Shown here: in pieces, positions 15,887 through 25,063 of the stretch
Position numbering within the stretch: the stretch's first letter is position 1
Layout: each line of letters opens with the position of its first letter
Source of the DNA: Flavobacterium undicola
Lineage (GTDB): Bacteria; Bacteroidota; Bacteroidia; Flavobacteriales; Flavobacteriaceae
Assembly: GCF_009909155.2 (NCBI RefSeq)
Contig: NZ_JAAAPM020000031.1
Location: 1-41,511, forward strand
Direction: 5' to 3'
DNA length: 41,511 nt
The notes under the pieces: model-generated
Seen by the model: the letters and a program-made list of their open reading frames with translations, nothing else
Database searches by the model: none
Told to the model about the DNA's origin: nothing
Position numbers and translations under genes: made by a program

Positions 15887-16711
15887 TTATTTCAATTTAC
15901 CCAATGCGTTGGTATTGATAAGGGATTTCATTTGGCTAATAGCAATTTCATTCAGTTTTATAAGCCGTTCTTGTTGTGTTATTTCTTGTTGAATTAGCAT
16001 TGCATTGATACTCTCAAGATTGGATAATACGACCAATTGTTCGATTGTAGCGGTATCTCTAATATTTCCTTTTTCGTTTGGATTTTCGGTACGCCATTCT
16101 TTGGCTGTTTTACTAAATAGCGACACGTTTAGTATATCGGCTTCGTCGGCATAAATAAAATTCTTTTGATTCGCTGTTAAACTTATTGGAATTAGATTTT
16201 CTTTTATAGCATCGGTATGAATTCTATAATTGATTTTTGAAATGGTTCTTTGTAAATTCCATTCAAGTTTTTTGCTACTGTTTTCTTCTTCTTTTAGACG
16301 TTGAAACTCTTTTATTAGATAAAATTTAAATTCAGCACTTAACCAAGTTGCAAATTCAAAAGCAATATCTTTATGAGCGAATGTACCTCCATACCTACCA
16401 GTTTTGGAAATAATTCCAATAGCATTAGTAGTTTCAATCCATCTTTTTGGAGTTAACGAAAAACTATTAGATCCAGCTATATTTTTAATTCCATCGAATT
16501 CGATGGAATTAAAATTTGGATTATTAAATTTTTCCCACAATCCAATAAATTCAATTGTACTTCTGTTTCTCATCCAGTTTTGAAGAATATAATCACTACG
16601 TTCCTCATCACGGTGTCTGGCAATATCAGTCAAGGATATAAAATCTTCTTTATTATCCTCGTATAAAACAATATCTATCCCCTGTACACTTATTTTTTTG
16701 TTTTTAGCCAT
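15887..16711 (-). CDS. KilA-N domain DNA-binding protein
   Basis: A 274-residue protein with an N-terminal KilA-N domain (about 12-140), typical of phage and mobile-element proteins: DFISLTDIARHRDE, ILQNWMRNRSTIEFIGLWE, SKTGRYGGTFAHKDIAFEFA, FYLIKEFQRLKEEE. The C-terminal half is helical. The domain binds DNA; the biological role of these stand-alone bacterial copies is not established. Residues around NFNSIEFDGIKN are encoded by a perfect 32-bp palindrome at 16483-16514, and a related palindrome lies upstream of the gene. It sits between the AmpG-like gene and the GH3 gene in the same direction, 26 bp before GH3, as if inserted into their operon. Confidence 0.9.
   Translation of the reverse strand: MAKNKKISVQGIDIVLYEDNKEDFISLTDIARHRDEERSDYILQNWMRNRSTIEFIGLWEKFNNPNFNSIEFDGIKNIAGSNSFSLTPKRWIETTNAIGIISKTGRYGGTFAHKDIAFEFATWLSAEFKFYLIKEFQRLKEEENSSKKLEWNLQRTISKINYRIHTDAIKENLIPISLTANQKNFIYADEADILNVSLFSKTAKEWRTENPNEKGNIRDTATIEQLVVLSNLESINAMLIQQEITQQERLIKLNEIAISQMKSLINTNALGKLK
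16483..16514. repeat. perfect 32-bp palindrome inside the KilA-N gene
   Basis: TTTTAATTCCATCGAA is followed directly by its exact complement. It encodes the NFNSIEFDGIK stretch of the KilA-N protein and shares its core TCGAATTCGA with the palindrome upstream at 16786-16803. Confidence 0.85.
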
Positions 16712-16752
16712 ATTATCTATGCTTAGATATTAATTCTGCCTGACTTTTAATT

Positions 16753-16803
16753 ATGGCAAATTTGCCATATTTTGTTTTTTCTAACCCCGTCGAATTCGAC
16801 GGG
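16753..16803. promoter_or_regulatory. two palindromes upstream of the KilA-N gene, candidate operators
   Basis: ATGGCAAATTTGCCAT (16753-16768, perfect 16-bp palindrome) and CCCGTCGAATTCGACGGG (16786-16803, perfect 18-bp palindrome) lie 42-92 bp upstream of the KilA-N start. A half site TTTGCCAA follows at about 16819-16826. Such dyads next to a DNA-binding protein gene suggest autoregulation; no direct evidence. Confidence 0.6.
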
Positions 16804-16839
16804 ATTAAAATTATCATTTTGCCAATGTCAATAAAAACA

Positions 16840-18099
16840 CTATTCCACCTTCTTCCCAAAATCCTTTGGATAAATCAAAAATCGGGATAAAATTAATCCC
16901 GGAATAGTAGCTGTTAAAACCCAAATAAAGAAGTTGCCATACCCTAAATATTCCTGAATGTATCCGCTAAGCATTCCTGGAAGCATCATTCCTAATGCCA
17001 TGAAACCAGTGGCAATGGCATAATGTGAGGTTTTTGATTCGCCTTCAGCAACGTAAATTAAATACATCATGAAAGCAGCAAAACCAAATCCATAACCAAA
17101 TTGTTCCAGAATAACTACTGCATAGATGTAATAAACCGAAGCAGGATGAAAATGAGCCAACAATATAAAACCAATAATAGGTAAGTGCATCGTTAAAATC
17201 ATTGGCAACATCCATTTTCCTAAACCTTGTTTTGAAATCGCTATTCCTCCTAAAATTCCACCCACAGTAAGTGCAATTAATCCGAAAGTTCCATATATGA
17301 TTCCTACATCTTCAGTTTCTAATCCTAAACCGCCAACATCAGTTTTATCAACTAAAAAAGGAGTAAGCATTTTAAGTAGTTGTGATTCTCCTAAACGGAA
17401 TAAAAGGATGAAAGCAAGTGTCAATCCGATTTGTTTCTTTTTGAAAAAACTGGCAAAAACAGTCGCGAAATTCTTCTCTTCGGTTTCTCCTGCTTTAATT
17501 GGTAATTCGGTTTTTGGAGTAGCAAAATAGTTGTAAATCGTTAAAATTGACATTACTAATCCAACAAAAATCATTGTATAAGACCAGGCTTTTTGATTGT
17601 CGCCATACAGATGTTCTAAATAACCCGCTAATAGAATGATTAATCCATTTCCAGTTAGCATCGAAGCTCTGTAAAAAGTGCTTCGGATTCCTAAAAAGAA
17701 CGATTGTTGATCCTTAGTTAAGGCTAATAAATAAAAACCGTCACTGGCTACATCATTTGAAGCAGAAGCAAAGGCAGCGACCCAAAAAACAGCTAAACTC
17801 AAGATGAAAAACTGACTCGTTGGAATAATAAAACCAACAATTAAAAAGGCAATGGAAATGAATAATTGCATACTCAAAAACCATTTTCGTTTAGTGCCGT
17901 GTAATTCAATAAATGGACTCCATAACGGTTTAATTACCCAAGGCAAGTACAGTAAACTGGTGTATAAACCAATGTCTTCATTGCTAATTCCAAGGTTTTT
18001 GTACATCAATACCGAAACGGAAATTATAATTACATACGGAAAACCCGAAGCAAAATTTAATAATGGAATCCAAAACCAGGGTTTATTGTCTGTCTTCAT
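16840..18099 (-). CDS. MFS transporter, AmpG-like muropeptide permease
   Basis: A 419-residue major-facilitator protein with about twelve hydrophobic helices and an internal loop at residues 195-215. The N-terminal segment WIPLLNFASGFPYVII and the region YLPWVIKPLWSPFIELHGTKRKW resemble AmpG and its relatives; D121-G-F after ASNDVAS also fits. AmpG imports GlcNAc-anhydroMurNAc peptides. The gene overlaps the DigH-like hydrolase by 17 bp and precedes the NagZ-like GH3 (beyond the KilA-N gene), so the three would cut, import and split peptidoglycan fragments. Substrate is inferred from family and neighbours. Confidence 0.82.
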   Translation of the reverse strand: MKTDNKPWFWIPLLNFASGFPYVIIISVSVLMYKNLGISNEDIGLYTSLLYLPWVIKPLWSPFIELHGTKRKWFLSMQLFISIAFLIVGFIIPTSQFFILSLAVFWVAAFASASNDVASDGFYLLALTKDQQSFFLGIRSTFYRASMLTGNGLIILLAGYLEHLYGDNQKAWSYTMIFVGLVMSILTIYNYFATPKTELPIKAGETEEKNFATVFASFFKKKQIGLTLAFILLFRLGESQLLKMLTPFLVDKTDVGGLGLETEDVGIIYGTFGLIALTVGGILGGIAISKQGLGKWMLPMILTMHLPIIGFILLAHFHPASVYYIYAVVILEQFGYGFGFAAFMMYLIYVAEGESKTSHYAIATGFMALGMMLPGMLSGYIQEYLGYGNFFIWVLTATIPGLILSRFLIYPKDFGKKVE

Positions 18100-19663
18100 T
18101 TTTAGTTGCGCTTTGATTGGTTGAATTTTGATTGTTTGCTTTCAATAAGGTTGCCTGACTTTCGTTTCCAAAGTAATCTATAAAAGTTAGCGCACAGTTA
18201 TTGTGTTTTTCAAGATACAGTTTTGGTATAGTGATAGCAATACTGTCTTTAGTTTCTTTAAAAGCAATTTTATCAATAATTTGGCTTGGATCATTAATAT
18301 TAATCAGCGTTTTATTAGTAGTACCATAAACCATTACATAACGAATTTTACTTTGTATTGGAAAACTCAAAGTAATGACAGCATTGTAACTTTGATTGTT
18401 TATATTAGTGATATAAGGGATGTCTACAACTTCTCTTTTTGAATTTGGAACCACAAAAGCTAAGGCTGGATATTGGTATTGATTGTCTTTTAGCAATTGC
18501 GTTACTGCATTGTTTTTGTTTACAAAAGACTTGGCGCTAAAAAAAGCATTTCCATTAATGTTTTTAAAGCTGCGGGTTAAATCGATTTGATTTGGGATTT
18601 CATTTGGATCGAACCATTTTTTATCCGAATCGGCGTTGATTTTATAACTTCCATTACCAATGTAAAGTGCAGTATTTTTGTTGGTGTTCTCTGACCACCA
18701 TTTCGATAGTTTAGCATAAGAAGCTTTCGGATGGTCTATGCTCCAATACAACTGCGGCAAGATATAATCGACATAGTTATCTTCCATCCAGGCCATTGGA
18801 TCGGCATACAAATCGTCATAGTTGGTTTGTCCGGCTTGTGTATCAGAACCTCTTGGATCCACCGATTTATTTCTCCAAACGCCAAACGGACTAATACCAA
18901 ATTGAACCCAAGGTTTTAGTTTTTTGATAGTTTCATAAGTGTTTTTCAGGTAAACATTAACGTTATCACGACGCCAATCTTCAAGACCTAAACCTTTACT
19001 GTATTTTTTATAAGAAGCAGTATCATTAAATACTTCTCCTTTTATTCTGTACGGATAAAAATAATCATCAAAATGAATTGCATCCACATCATATTTTGTA
19101 ACTATTTCGTCCACAACAGCTATTAGATGTTCTTGAACTTCAGGCAGCGCCGGATTGTAATAGTATTTTCCACCGTATTTAATCATCCAGTCAGGGTGCT
19201 TGATCACATCGTGGCTTCTACTCAATTCAGAAGTGTTTAAATCCATCGTTGCACGGTAAGGATTTAACCAGGCATGAAATTCAAATCCGCGATTGTGCGC
19301 TTCAGTAATCATCCAGTCCAATGGATCGTAAAAAGGGAAAGGCGCCAGTCCTTGCTTGCCGGTTAGGTATTTAGACCAAGGCGCTAAATTAGTTGGGTAC
19401 ATGGCGTCGCCTACGCTACGAATTTGCACTATAACTACATTGTAATTCAGTTTTTTATAAGTGTCTAAGATTTCAATGAAATCGGCTTTTTGTTTTTCGA
19501 CAGCATCGGTATTAGTTATTGGCCAATCAATATTGGCAACTGTTGCAATCCAAACGCCTCTGAATTCGTTTTTAGGATTGGTGATTTTTTGCTGTGCTTG
19601 GCTGTTGCCAAAAGACAGCAACAAAACAGAGATAAATAAGCAGATTAGATTTTTGTGATTCAT
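18083..19663 (-). CDS. GHL10/YddW (DigH)-like peptidoglycan glycosidase, secreted
   Basis: A 526-residue protein with a signal peptide (MNHKNLICLFISVLLLSF then GNSQAQ). The family-10-like TIM barrel covers about 33-360: EFRGVWIATVANIDWP at 33-48, FEFHAWLNPYRA at 127-138 and the catalytic DAIHFDDYFYPY at 194-205. A C-terminal beta-rich region (about 400-510) may be a fibronectin-like or binding module. E. coli YddW (DigH) is a glycosidase acting on peptidoglycan glycans lacking stem peptides; the neighbours here support a peptidoglycan role. It is the first gene of the run with the AmpG-like permease. Confidence 0.85.
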   Translation of the reverse strand: MNHKNLICLFISVLLLSFGNSQAQQKITNPKNEFRGVWIATVANIDWPITNTDAVEKQKADFIEILDTYKKLNYNVVIVQIRSVGDAMYPTNLAPWSKYLTGKQGLAPFPFYDPLDWMITEAHNRGFEFHAWLNPYRATMDLNTSELSRSHDVIKHPDWMIKYGGKYYYNPALPEVQEHLIAVVDEIVTKYDVDAIHFDDYFYPYRIKGEVFNDTASYKKYSKGLGLEDWRRDNVNVYLKNTYETIKKLKPWVQFGISPFGVWRNKSVDPRGSDTQAGQTNYDDLYADPMAWMEDNYVDYILPQLYWSIDHPKASYAKLSKWWSENTNKNTALYIGNGSYKINADSDKKWFDPNEIPNQIDLTRSFKNINGNAFFSAKSFVNKNNAVTQLLKDNQYQYPALAFVVPNSKREVVDIPYITNINNQSYNAVITLSFPIQSKIRYVMVYGTTNKTLININDPSQIIDKIAFKETKDSIAITIPKLYLEKHNNCALTFIDYFGNESQATLLKANNQNSTNQSATKNEDRQ

Positions 19664-19915
19664 TGAATGCGATGTTTTACAGTTACCAAAAATAGTTTTT
19701 TTAGCGAAGTTTAGCAGCTTAATTAGGATTAATTTTCCTTATGTTTTTAGTCTTGCAATTTTTTTGCCAAAATCAGAATTACACTATTCTTTATTCTTTT
19801 AATTCGATTTGGTAAATTAAATGAATACTATTTTTTGCCACGGATTTCAAAGATTTAAACGGATTTATTTCTGTTAATCTGTTAAGGTTGTGTTTGATAA
19901 TTAACAAATGCGTTT

Positions 19916-20345
19916 GTCAGTTCGAGGTATAATTTTTATTCTAAAAAAAAGCAATATAAAATAACGTTTTACACTTGTATTCTATGGATAAATCAAATTA
20001 CTATTTATTGTCCTTAGCTTCCGCAGTCGAGTGTCAAATGTTTGAAGAATACGCAAAAAGAAAAGCTGTTTGATCCGCCGCGGCGGAGAGTTCTTTTCTT
20101 TTAGACTCGAGCCGAAGGCGAACAGAGCAAAGCTAATTCGAAAACTAATTTGACCGACGAGGAAGTGTAAGACTTGAAATCGAAGATTCATGAATACCGA
20201 AAAACAATAAGAGCGCATGAATATTTTTTTGTTTCTTTTTTGATCAAGCAAAAAAGAAAATTGGTAAATCAATTTTTTTACTTTTGATAAAAATGTCTGT
20301 CTGCCCAAAGGCAGGTATCGAGAACAAGAAAATTTATAATCAAAA
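19916..20345 (+). repeat. interspersed hairpin-rich repeat, copy 1 (partial)
   Basis: It starts GTCAGTTCGAGGTATAATTT and shares with 28921-29515 a nearly identical core (20022-20102 here, 29009-29115 there) that includes CCGCCGCGGCGG and flanking AAAAGAAAA/TTTTCTTTT arms, the ATCAAGCAAAAAAGAAAA segment, and TATCGAGAACAAG at the right. Relative to copy 2 it has an extra stretch (20104-20140, 20175-20220) and lacks the right-hand part. No coding content is evident. Confidence 0.8.
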
Positions 20346-20370
20346 AACACTTTCAACCAACAGGTATATT

Positions 20371-20378
20371 TATATTTG
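20371..20378 (+). promoter_or_regulatory. putative -7 box (TATATTTG)
   Basis: Matches TAnnTTTG and lies 50 bp before the ATG of the FAD/Fe-S dehydrogenase. Confidence 0.4.
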
Positions 20379-20427
20379 TCAAATAATTTTTGAATAATAT
20401 TTTAAGATACCCTAAGATAGTCCACAT

Positions 20428-23391
20428 ATGTCTCATTCACATTCGTTAAAGCAATTGTCCGATTCTTTAGAAGGAACACTTTTATTTGATAATCTTCATA
20501 AAACATTATACGCTACTGATGCTTCGGCATACCGAATTGTTCCTTTGGCGGTAGCTTTGCCCAAAACGACTGAGGATATTGTCAAGTTAGTGCGTTATGC
20601 AATTGACAATAAAACGACATTAATTCCCAGAACTGCCGGGACTTCCTTAGCTGGACAAACTATTGGAGACGGAATTGTGGTAGATGTATCAAAACATTTT
20701 ACAAAAATTGTCGCTTTTGATGCGGAGAAAAAGACGATTACAGTACAACCAGGTGTGATTCGGGACGAATTGAATTTGTATTTAAAACCACACGGATTGT
20801 TTTTTGGACCTAATACGTCTACTTCTAATCGTTGTATGGTAGGAGGAATGGTGGGGAATAATTCTTCGGGAACAACTTCTATCCGTTACGGAGTGACCCG
20901 TGATAAAATTATTGAGATAAAAACGGTGTTGGCCGATGGTTCTCAGGTAGTTTTTAATACCATTACTTCGGCTGAATTCGTAGAAAAAACCAAAGGAGAT
21001 TCACTTGAAAATTCGATTTATACAGAGCTTTATGAGGAATTGTCCAATGAAGCCAACCAGCAAGAGATCATAAACGAATTTCCAAAACCGGAAATCCACA
21101 GACGAAATACCGGTTATGCGGTTGATGTTTTATTAAAATCGGATTTATTTGGTGGTACTGAACCAACAATAAATGTGGGTAAGTTGCTTTGTGGTAGCGA
21201 AGGAACACTGGCTTTTACAACCGAAGTGACTTTGCAATTAGATGATTTACCGCCAACAAACAACATCATGGTGGTAACTCATTTTGAGAGTATTCAAGAG
21301 AGTTTAGAAGCAGTAATGATTGCCATGAAGCATCATTTGTACACCTGCGAAATGATTGATGATATCATCTTAGATTGTACCAAACACAATAAAGAGCAAA
21401 GTAAAAATCGCTTTTTTATTCAGGGTGAACCCAAAGCGATTATGATGTTTGAAGTGGCTTCCTATATTAATATGGATGAGGCCGAAAAACAGGCTGATGC
21501 TTTGATCAAAGATTTAGAAGACAATAATTTTGGTTATGCTTCGGTAAAATTATATGGAGCAGATGTTGATAAAGTAAACGAACTCCGCAAAGCGGGTCTT
21601 GGACTTTTAGGAAGTATTGTGGGCGATGATAAAGCAGCCGATTCTATTGAAGATACAGCAGTGGAGTTGAGTGATTTACCTAATTATATTGCCGATTTTT
21701 CGGCTATGATGAAACGTCACGGACAAGACGCCATTTATTATGCACATGCCGGAGCGGGCGAATTGCACCTACGTCCCGTTTTGAATTTAAAGACGAAAGA
21801 AGGTGTTTACCAATTTAGAAACATCGCTACCGAAGTGGCTATTTTGGTAAAAAAATATAGAGGTTCGTTAAGTGGAGAACACGGTGACGGAATTGTAAGA
21901 GGTGAGTTTTTACCTTTTATGATTGGCGAAAAAAATTACGAATTACTCAAACGTATCAAATTAGCATTCGACCCGAATTCGGTATTGAATATGGGGAAAA
22001 TTGTCAATGCGCTAAAGATGGATGAGAATTTCCGTTTTGAAACTGATAGGGTAGAACCGGATATTCAAACCATTCAGGATTTCTCAGACAGTATGGGGAT
22101 TTTAAGAGCTGCCGAAAAATGCAATGGTTCCGGCGATTGTAGAAAATTACCTTCGGCAGGAGGAACCTTGTGTCCTAGTTATCGCGCTACCCGCAATGAA
22201 AAAGATACAACCCGTGCCCGTGCAAACGCTTTACGCGAATATTTAACGCATTCTGAAAAAGATAATAAATTCAATCACAAGGAATTGTATGAGGTTTTTG
22301 AATTGTGTGTGAGTTGTAAAGCCTGTGCCAGCGAATGCCCGTCTAATGTGGATGTGGCGACTTTAAAAGCGGAGTTTTTGTACCAATACCAAAAAGCAAA
22401 TGGTTTTTCATTTCGAAATAAAATCTTTGCTAATAATGCCAAAATGAATAAGATGGGAAGTCTTTTTCCTGCCTTGACTAATTTTGTTTCTAATCTTTCC
22501 ATTGTGAAAAAAGGAATGGGAGTAGCGCAGCAAAGAGAAGTTCCGTTGTTAGCCAAACAGACTTTTAGAAAATGGCTTAGCAATAACAATGTCAATAACA
22601 ATGTCAATAACAATGTCAATAACAATGTCAATAGCAATGGTAATGACAATAAGAAATATCCAAATGGAAAAGTAGTTTTGTTTTGCGATGAATTCACTAA
22701 TTATTATGATGTGAATGTTGGGATTGATGCCTTCGAATTGTTGACAAAATTAGGTTACGAAGTGATTGTTGTGGAACATGAAGAAAGTGGAAGAGCTTAT
22801 ATTTCGAAAGGATTTCTGGAAGAAGCTAAAATGATCGCCATTAAAAACGTCGCTACTTTTGCACCTATTATTTCAGACGATTGCCAGTTAATAGGAATTG
22901 AACCTTCGGCAATATTGACTTTTAGAGACGAATATTTAAGATTGGCAGAAGACAAAACTGCGGCTCAAAATTTAGCTAAAAACGTTTTGACTATCGAAGA
23001 GTTTTTCAAGAAAGAAATTGGAGCAGGAAAAATCCATGCAGGACAATTTTCAACCAACGAAAAACAAATTAAAATTCACGGACATTGTCACCAGAAATCA
23101 TTGAGTGCTGTCGAAGCTACTTTTACGATGTTGAATCTACCTAAAAACAATTCGGTTACTATTTACAACTCCGGTTGTTGCGGGATGGCGGGTTCTTTTG
23201 GATATGAAGAAGAACACTACGAAATAAGTATGCAAATGGGAGAAGATACTTTGTTCCCAAAAATTAGATCAACTGATGCTGATGTAGATATTGCCGCAGC
23301 AGGAACTTCTTGTCGTCATCAAATTTTTGATGGTACCAGTCGAAAAGCCCAGCATCCAGTTTCTATTTTAAAAAGTTGTTTGAGGAATTAA
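20428..23391 (+). CDS. FAD-linked and Fe-S D-2-hydroxyacid dehydrogenase (YdiJ/D-lactate dehydrogenase-like)
   Basis: A 987-residue fusion of three parts. Residues about 15-520 form an FAD-binding (PCMH-type) oxidase: PRTAGTSLAGQTIGDGIVVD, GPNTSTSNRCMVGGMVGNN, GSEGTLAF, and the C-terminal GEHGDGIVRGEF. Residues about 545-650 carry 4Fe-4S ligands (CNGSGDC, CPSYRAT, CVSCKACASECPSNVD). Residues about 750-985 form a CCG domain (GHCHQKSL, NSGCCGMAGSFGYEEEH). The layout matches YdiJ-type enzymes that oxidise D-2-hydroxyglutarate or D-lactate and pass electrons to the quinone pool. Between Fe-S and CCG domains an Asn-rich linker (about residues 718-745) is coded by a 12-bp tandem repeat. Confidence 0.93.
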   Translation: MSHSHSLKQLSDSLEGTLLFDNLHKTLYATDASAYRIVPLAVALPKTTEDIVKLVRYAIDNKTTLIPRTAGTSLAGQTIGDGIVVDVSKHFTKIVAFDAEKKTITVQPGVIRDELNLYLKPHGLFFGPNTSTSNRCMVGGMVGNNSSGTTSIRYGVTRDKIIEIKTVLADGSQVVFNTITSAEFVEKTKGDSLENSIYTELYEELSNEANQQEIINEFPKPEIHRRNTGYAVDVLLKSDLFGGTEPTINVGKLLCGSEGTLAFTTEVTLQLDDLPPTNNIMVVTHFESIQESLEAVMIAMKHHLYTCEMIDDIILDCTKHNKEQSKNRFFIQGEPKAIMMFEVASYINMDEAEKQADALIKDLEDNNFGYASVKLYGADVDKVNELRKAGLGLLGSIVGDDKAADSIEDTAVELSDLPNYIADFSAMMKRHGQDAIYYAHAGAGELHLRPVLNLKTKEGVYQFRNIATEVAILVKKYRGSLSGEHGDGIVRGEFLPFMIGEKNYELLKRIKLAFDPNSVLNMGKIVNALKMDENFRFETDRVEPDIQTIQDFSDSMGILRAAEKCNGSGDCRKLPSAGGTLCPSYRATRNEKDTTRARANALREYLTHSEKDNKFNHKELYEVFELCVSCKACASECPSNVDVATLKAEFLYQYQKANGFSFRNKIFANNAKMNKMGSLFPALTNFVSNLSIVKKGMGVAQQREVPLLAKQTFRKWLSNNNVNNNVNNNVNNNVNSNGNDNKKYPNGKVVLFCDEFTNYYDVNVGIDAFELLTKLGYEVIVVEHEESGRAYISKGFLEEAKMIAIKNVATFAPIISDDCQLIGIEPSAILTFRDEYLRLAEDKTAAQNLAKNVLTIEEFFKKEIGAGKIHAGQFSTNEKQIKIHGHCHQKSLSAVEATFTMLNLPKNNSVTIYNSGCCGMAGSFGYEEEHYEISMQMGEDTLFPKIRSTDADVDIAAAGTSCRHQIFDGTSRKAQHPVSILKSCLRN
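22582..22653 (+). repeat. in-frame 12-bp tandem repeat in the dehydrogenase gene
   Basis: AATAACAATGTC is repeated four times perfectly (22582-22629), followed by two degenerate units. Being a multiple of three it adds NNNV blocks without breaking the frame. The position is an inter-domain linker. Confidence 0.92.
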
Positions 23392-23395
23392 ATTT

Positions 23396-23440
23396 CAATA
23401 GCAATTGCAATATCAATTTCAATTTCAAAAATCAATAGTA
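23396..23440 (+). repeat. CAATTT/CAATAG low-complexity tract
   Basis: Directly after the dehydrogenase stop, units CAATAG, CAATTG, CAATAT, CAATTT follow in series, the same style as 13285-13480 and related to the coding repeat at 22582. Confidence 0.6.
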
Positions 23441-23480
23441 AAAAGAGCTATTCTTCTATAAGGAGTTTAGCTCTTTTTTT
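23440..23480 (+). terminator. terminator of the dehydrogenase gene
   Basis: AAGAGCTA and TAGCTCTT form a stem with a 17-base loop, followed by a run of T. Confidence 0.7.
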
Positions 23481-23623
23481 GTGAGTTGTTTTGGTGTTTT
23501 GTTTATATGAAAAAATAAGAATAAACGTATTTTTGTTTTGCATATTAAGAAAAGTTGTATAAACTTGTATGTGTTTATGAGTTACAAGCAATTTTTGCAA
23601 AAAAAATGACAAAAAATTAAATT

Positions 23624-25051
23624 ATGAAAATTAGTGAGATTTTTAATCTAAACAAATCTCAAGCTGAGCTTGACTTTGTTAATATTGATACCAATGAAGA
23701 TTTACCACTATTTTTAGACCCTTTCTTTTTGGGAAAAAAACAAGATAATTGGTCAATTGATGCTACATTAACTTTAAGAAGTTTTTTTCAACGTGTTATA
23801 GATTTGATTAGAAACGGAAATGAAGATGAGGCAAAAGAATTATTTGACCATCTTCACGAGCCAAATTCTACTTGTTTAGGAATGTCAGTTGGAAATCCAA
23901 GAGGTCGCGGTGTTGGAAATCAAGATACTGATAAAATTTACGACAGTTTACTAAGAAGTAGAGCTATCCAAACAGGATTAATTCAAGACATTGAAGATAA
24001 TATTTTGTTTGTAGATAATTTTGGAAAAGATAAATTATCAGATATGACAACCAATATAATTACTTCACATTTGATAACTTATACTCAGAATCAATGTAAT
24101 CTTCACAACATTCTATTAACTCCTGGTATTTCTTCTGATTATTTTTGGAATAGACGAACAGATGAATGGGAAATTGAACATACTGAGATGCTTGTTATAA
24201 ATGATCGAAAAATTCTATTAATTCCTAAAGGAATAGTTTCTTTTTGTAAAGGCTACACACCTGATAAATATTATAATCACTTTGTTTTAGAGTGTTTACA
24301 AAACGAAAACTTAAGGTTACAAACCGCATTAGTTCAAAGAAAAAACAATGGTGCGCATTTCGTTACTAAAAAAAGTATTAAAGAAATAAATCCACAATCA
24401 AAAGGTTTTTTGAGACGTTTCACTTTACAGCACCCAGAAGTATTAGAACAATTTAAAGATGAAACTGATATAAAATCCTTAACAAATATTGAAATTACGG
24501 ATATTGATATTACACAAATTACACAAGATTTGATTGTTAGGTTGCAAGCTATCCCACCAGGAACTGATTCTGCTTCAGATTTTCATAACATAATTATTGG
24601 AATATTAGAATTAGTATTCTATCCTCATTTAATAAATCCAATAAAAGAAAGGGAAATTCACGAAGGAAGAAAAAGAATTGATATTACTTTTGATAACGCA
24701 GCCAAAATTGGTGTTTTTTACAGATTATCAGAAAACCATAAAATTCCTTGTCCATTCATATTTATCGAATGTAAAAACTATAGTCGAGATATAGTAAATC
24801 CTGAACTTGACCAAATTGGCGGTCGTTTTTCTGTAAACAGAGGACAAGTAGGATTTATTATTTGTAGACAAATTGATAATTTTGAACTATTTATGAATAG
24901 ATGTAAAGATACTTTTCGAGATGGTCGTGGTCTGATTATTCCACTAGTTGATAATGACATAATTCAACTTTTACAAAACTATGACAATTGGAATACAGCA
25001 TATACTGAAAGGTTTTTATCTGACAGAATTAGAGAAATAACTATAAGTTAA
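23624..25051 (+). CDS. stand-alone PD-(D/E)XK nuclease-like protein, candidate defence gene
   Basis: A 475-residue protein of unknown family. The C-terminal part has a restriction-endonuclease-like core: Glu329 in a helix (IIGILELVFYPHL), Asp353 in EGRKRIDITFD, E382-C-K384 in FIFIECKNYSRD, then QIGGRFSVNRGQVGFIICRQ, in the right order for alpha1-D-ExK. The first 300 residues have no recognised domain but contain a distinctive block DNFGKDKLSDMTTNIITSHL (131-150) and HTEMLVINDRKILLIPK. It has no methylase or helicase neighbour. It is followed by tandem repeats and a small two-helix membrane protein, in a gap between metabolic genes, so it looks like acquired cargo. A role against phage or plasmids is inference. 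Confidence 0.7.
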   Translation: MKISEIFNLNKSQAELDFVNIDTNEDLPLFLDPFFLGKKQDNWSIDATLTLRSFFQRVIDLIRNGNEDEAKELFDHLHEPNSTCLGMSVGNPRGRGVGNQDTDKIYDSLLRSRAIQTGLIQDIEDNILFVDNFGKDKLSDMTTNIITSHLITYTQNQCNLHNILLTPGISSDYFWNRRTDEWEIEHTEMLVINDRKILLIPKGIVSFCKGYTPDKYYNHFVLECLQNENLRLQTALVQRKNNGAHFVTKKSIKEINPQSKGFLRRFTLQHPEVLEQFKDETDIKSLTNIEITDIDITQITQDLIVRLQAIPPGTDSASDFHNIIIGILELVFYPHLINPIKEREIHEGRKRIDITFDNAAKIGVFYRLSENHKIPCPFIFIECKNYSRDIVNPELDQIGGRFSVNRGQVGFIICRQIDNFELFMNRCKDTFRDGRGLIIPLVDNDIIQLLQNYDNWNTAYTERFLSDRIREITIS

Positions 25052-25063
25052 AAAAAAGAACTG

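Larger units (their letters stand above)
19664..20427. other. 764-bp intergenic region, mostly interspersed repeat
   Basis: The first 250 bp show nothing beyond AT-rich sequence. From 19916 to about 20345 lies an interspersed repeat described separately. Open frames across it are products of the repeat. The last 80 bp hold a -7-like box for the downstream dehydrogenase. Confidence 0.7.

Noticed and set aside
19982..20356. Open frame of 124 residues on the minus strand
   Set aside because: It lies wholly within the interspersed repeat, has no family signature, and part of it is repeated at 28.9-29.3 kb where the frame is broken.
22582..22653. Possible CRISPR array
   Set aside because: The units are contiguous 12-bp copies without spacers and are in frame inside a gene, so this is a coding minisatellite.
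22275..22697. Open frame of 140 residues antisense to the dehydrogenase
   Set aside because: Its leucine-rich core is the reverse reading of the 12-bp repeat; the plus-strand gene has clear domains.
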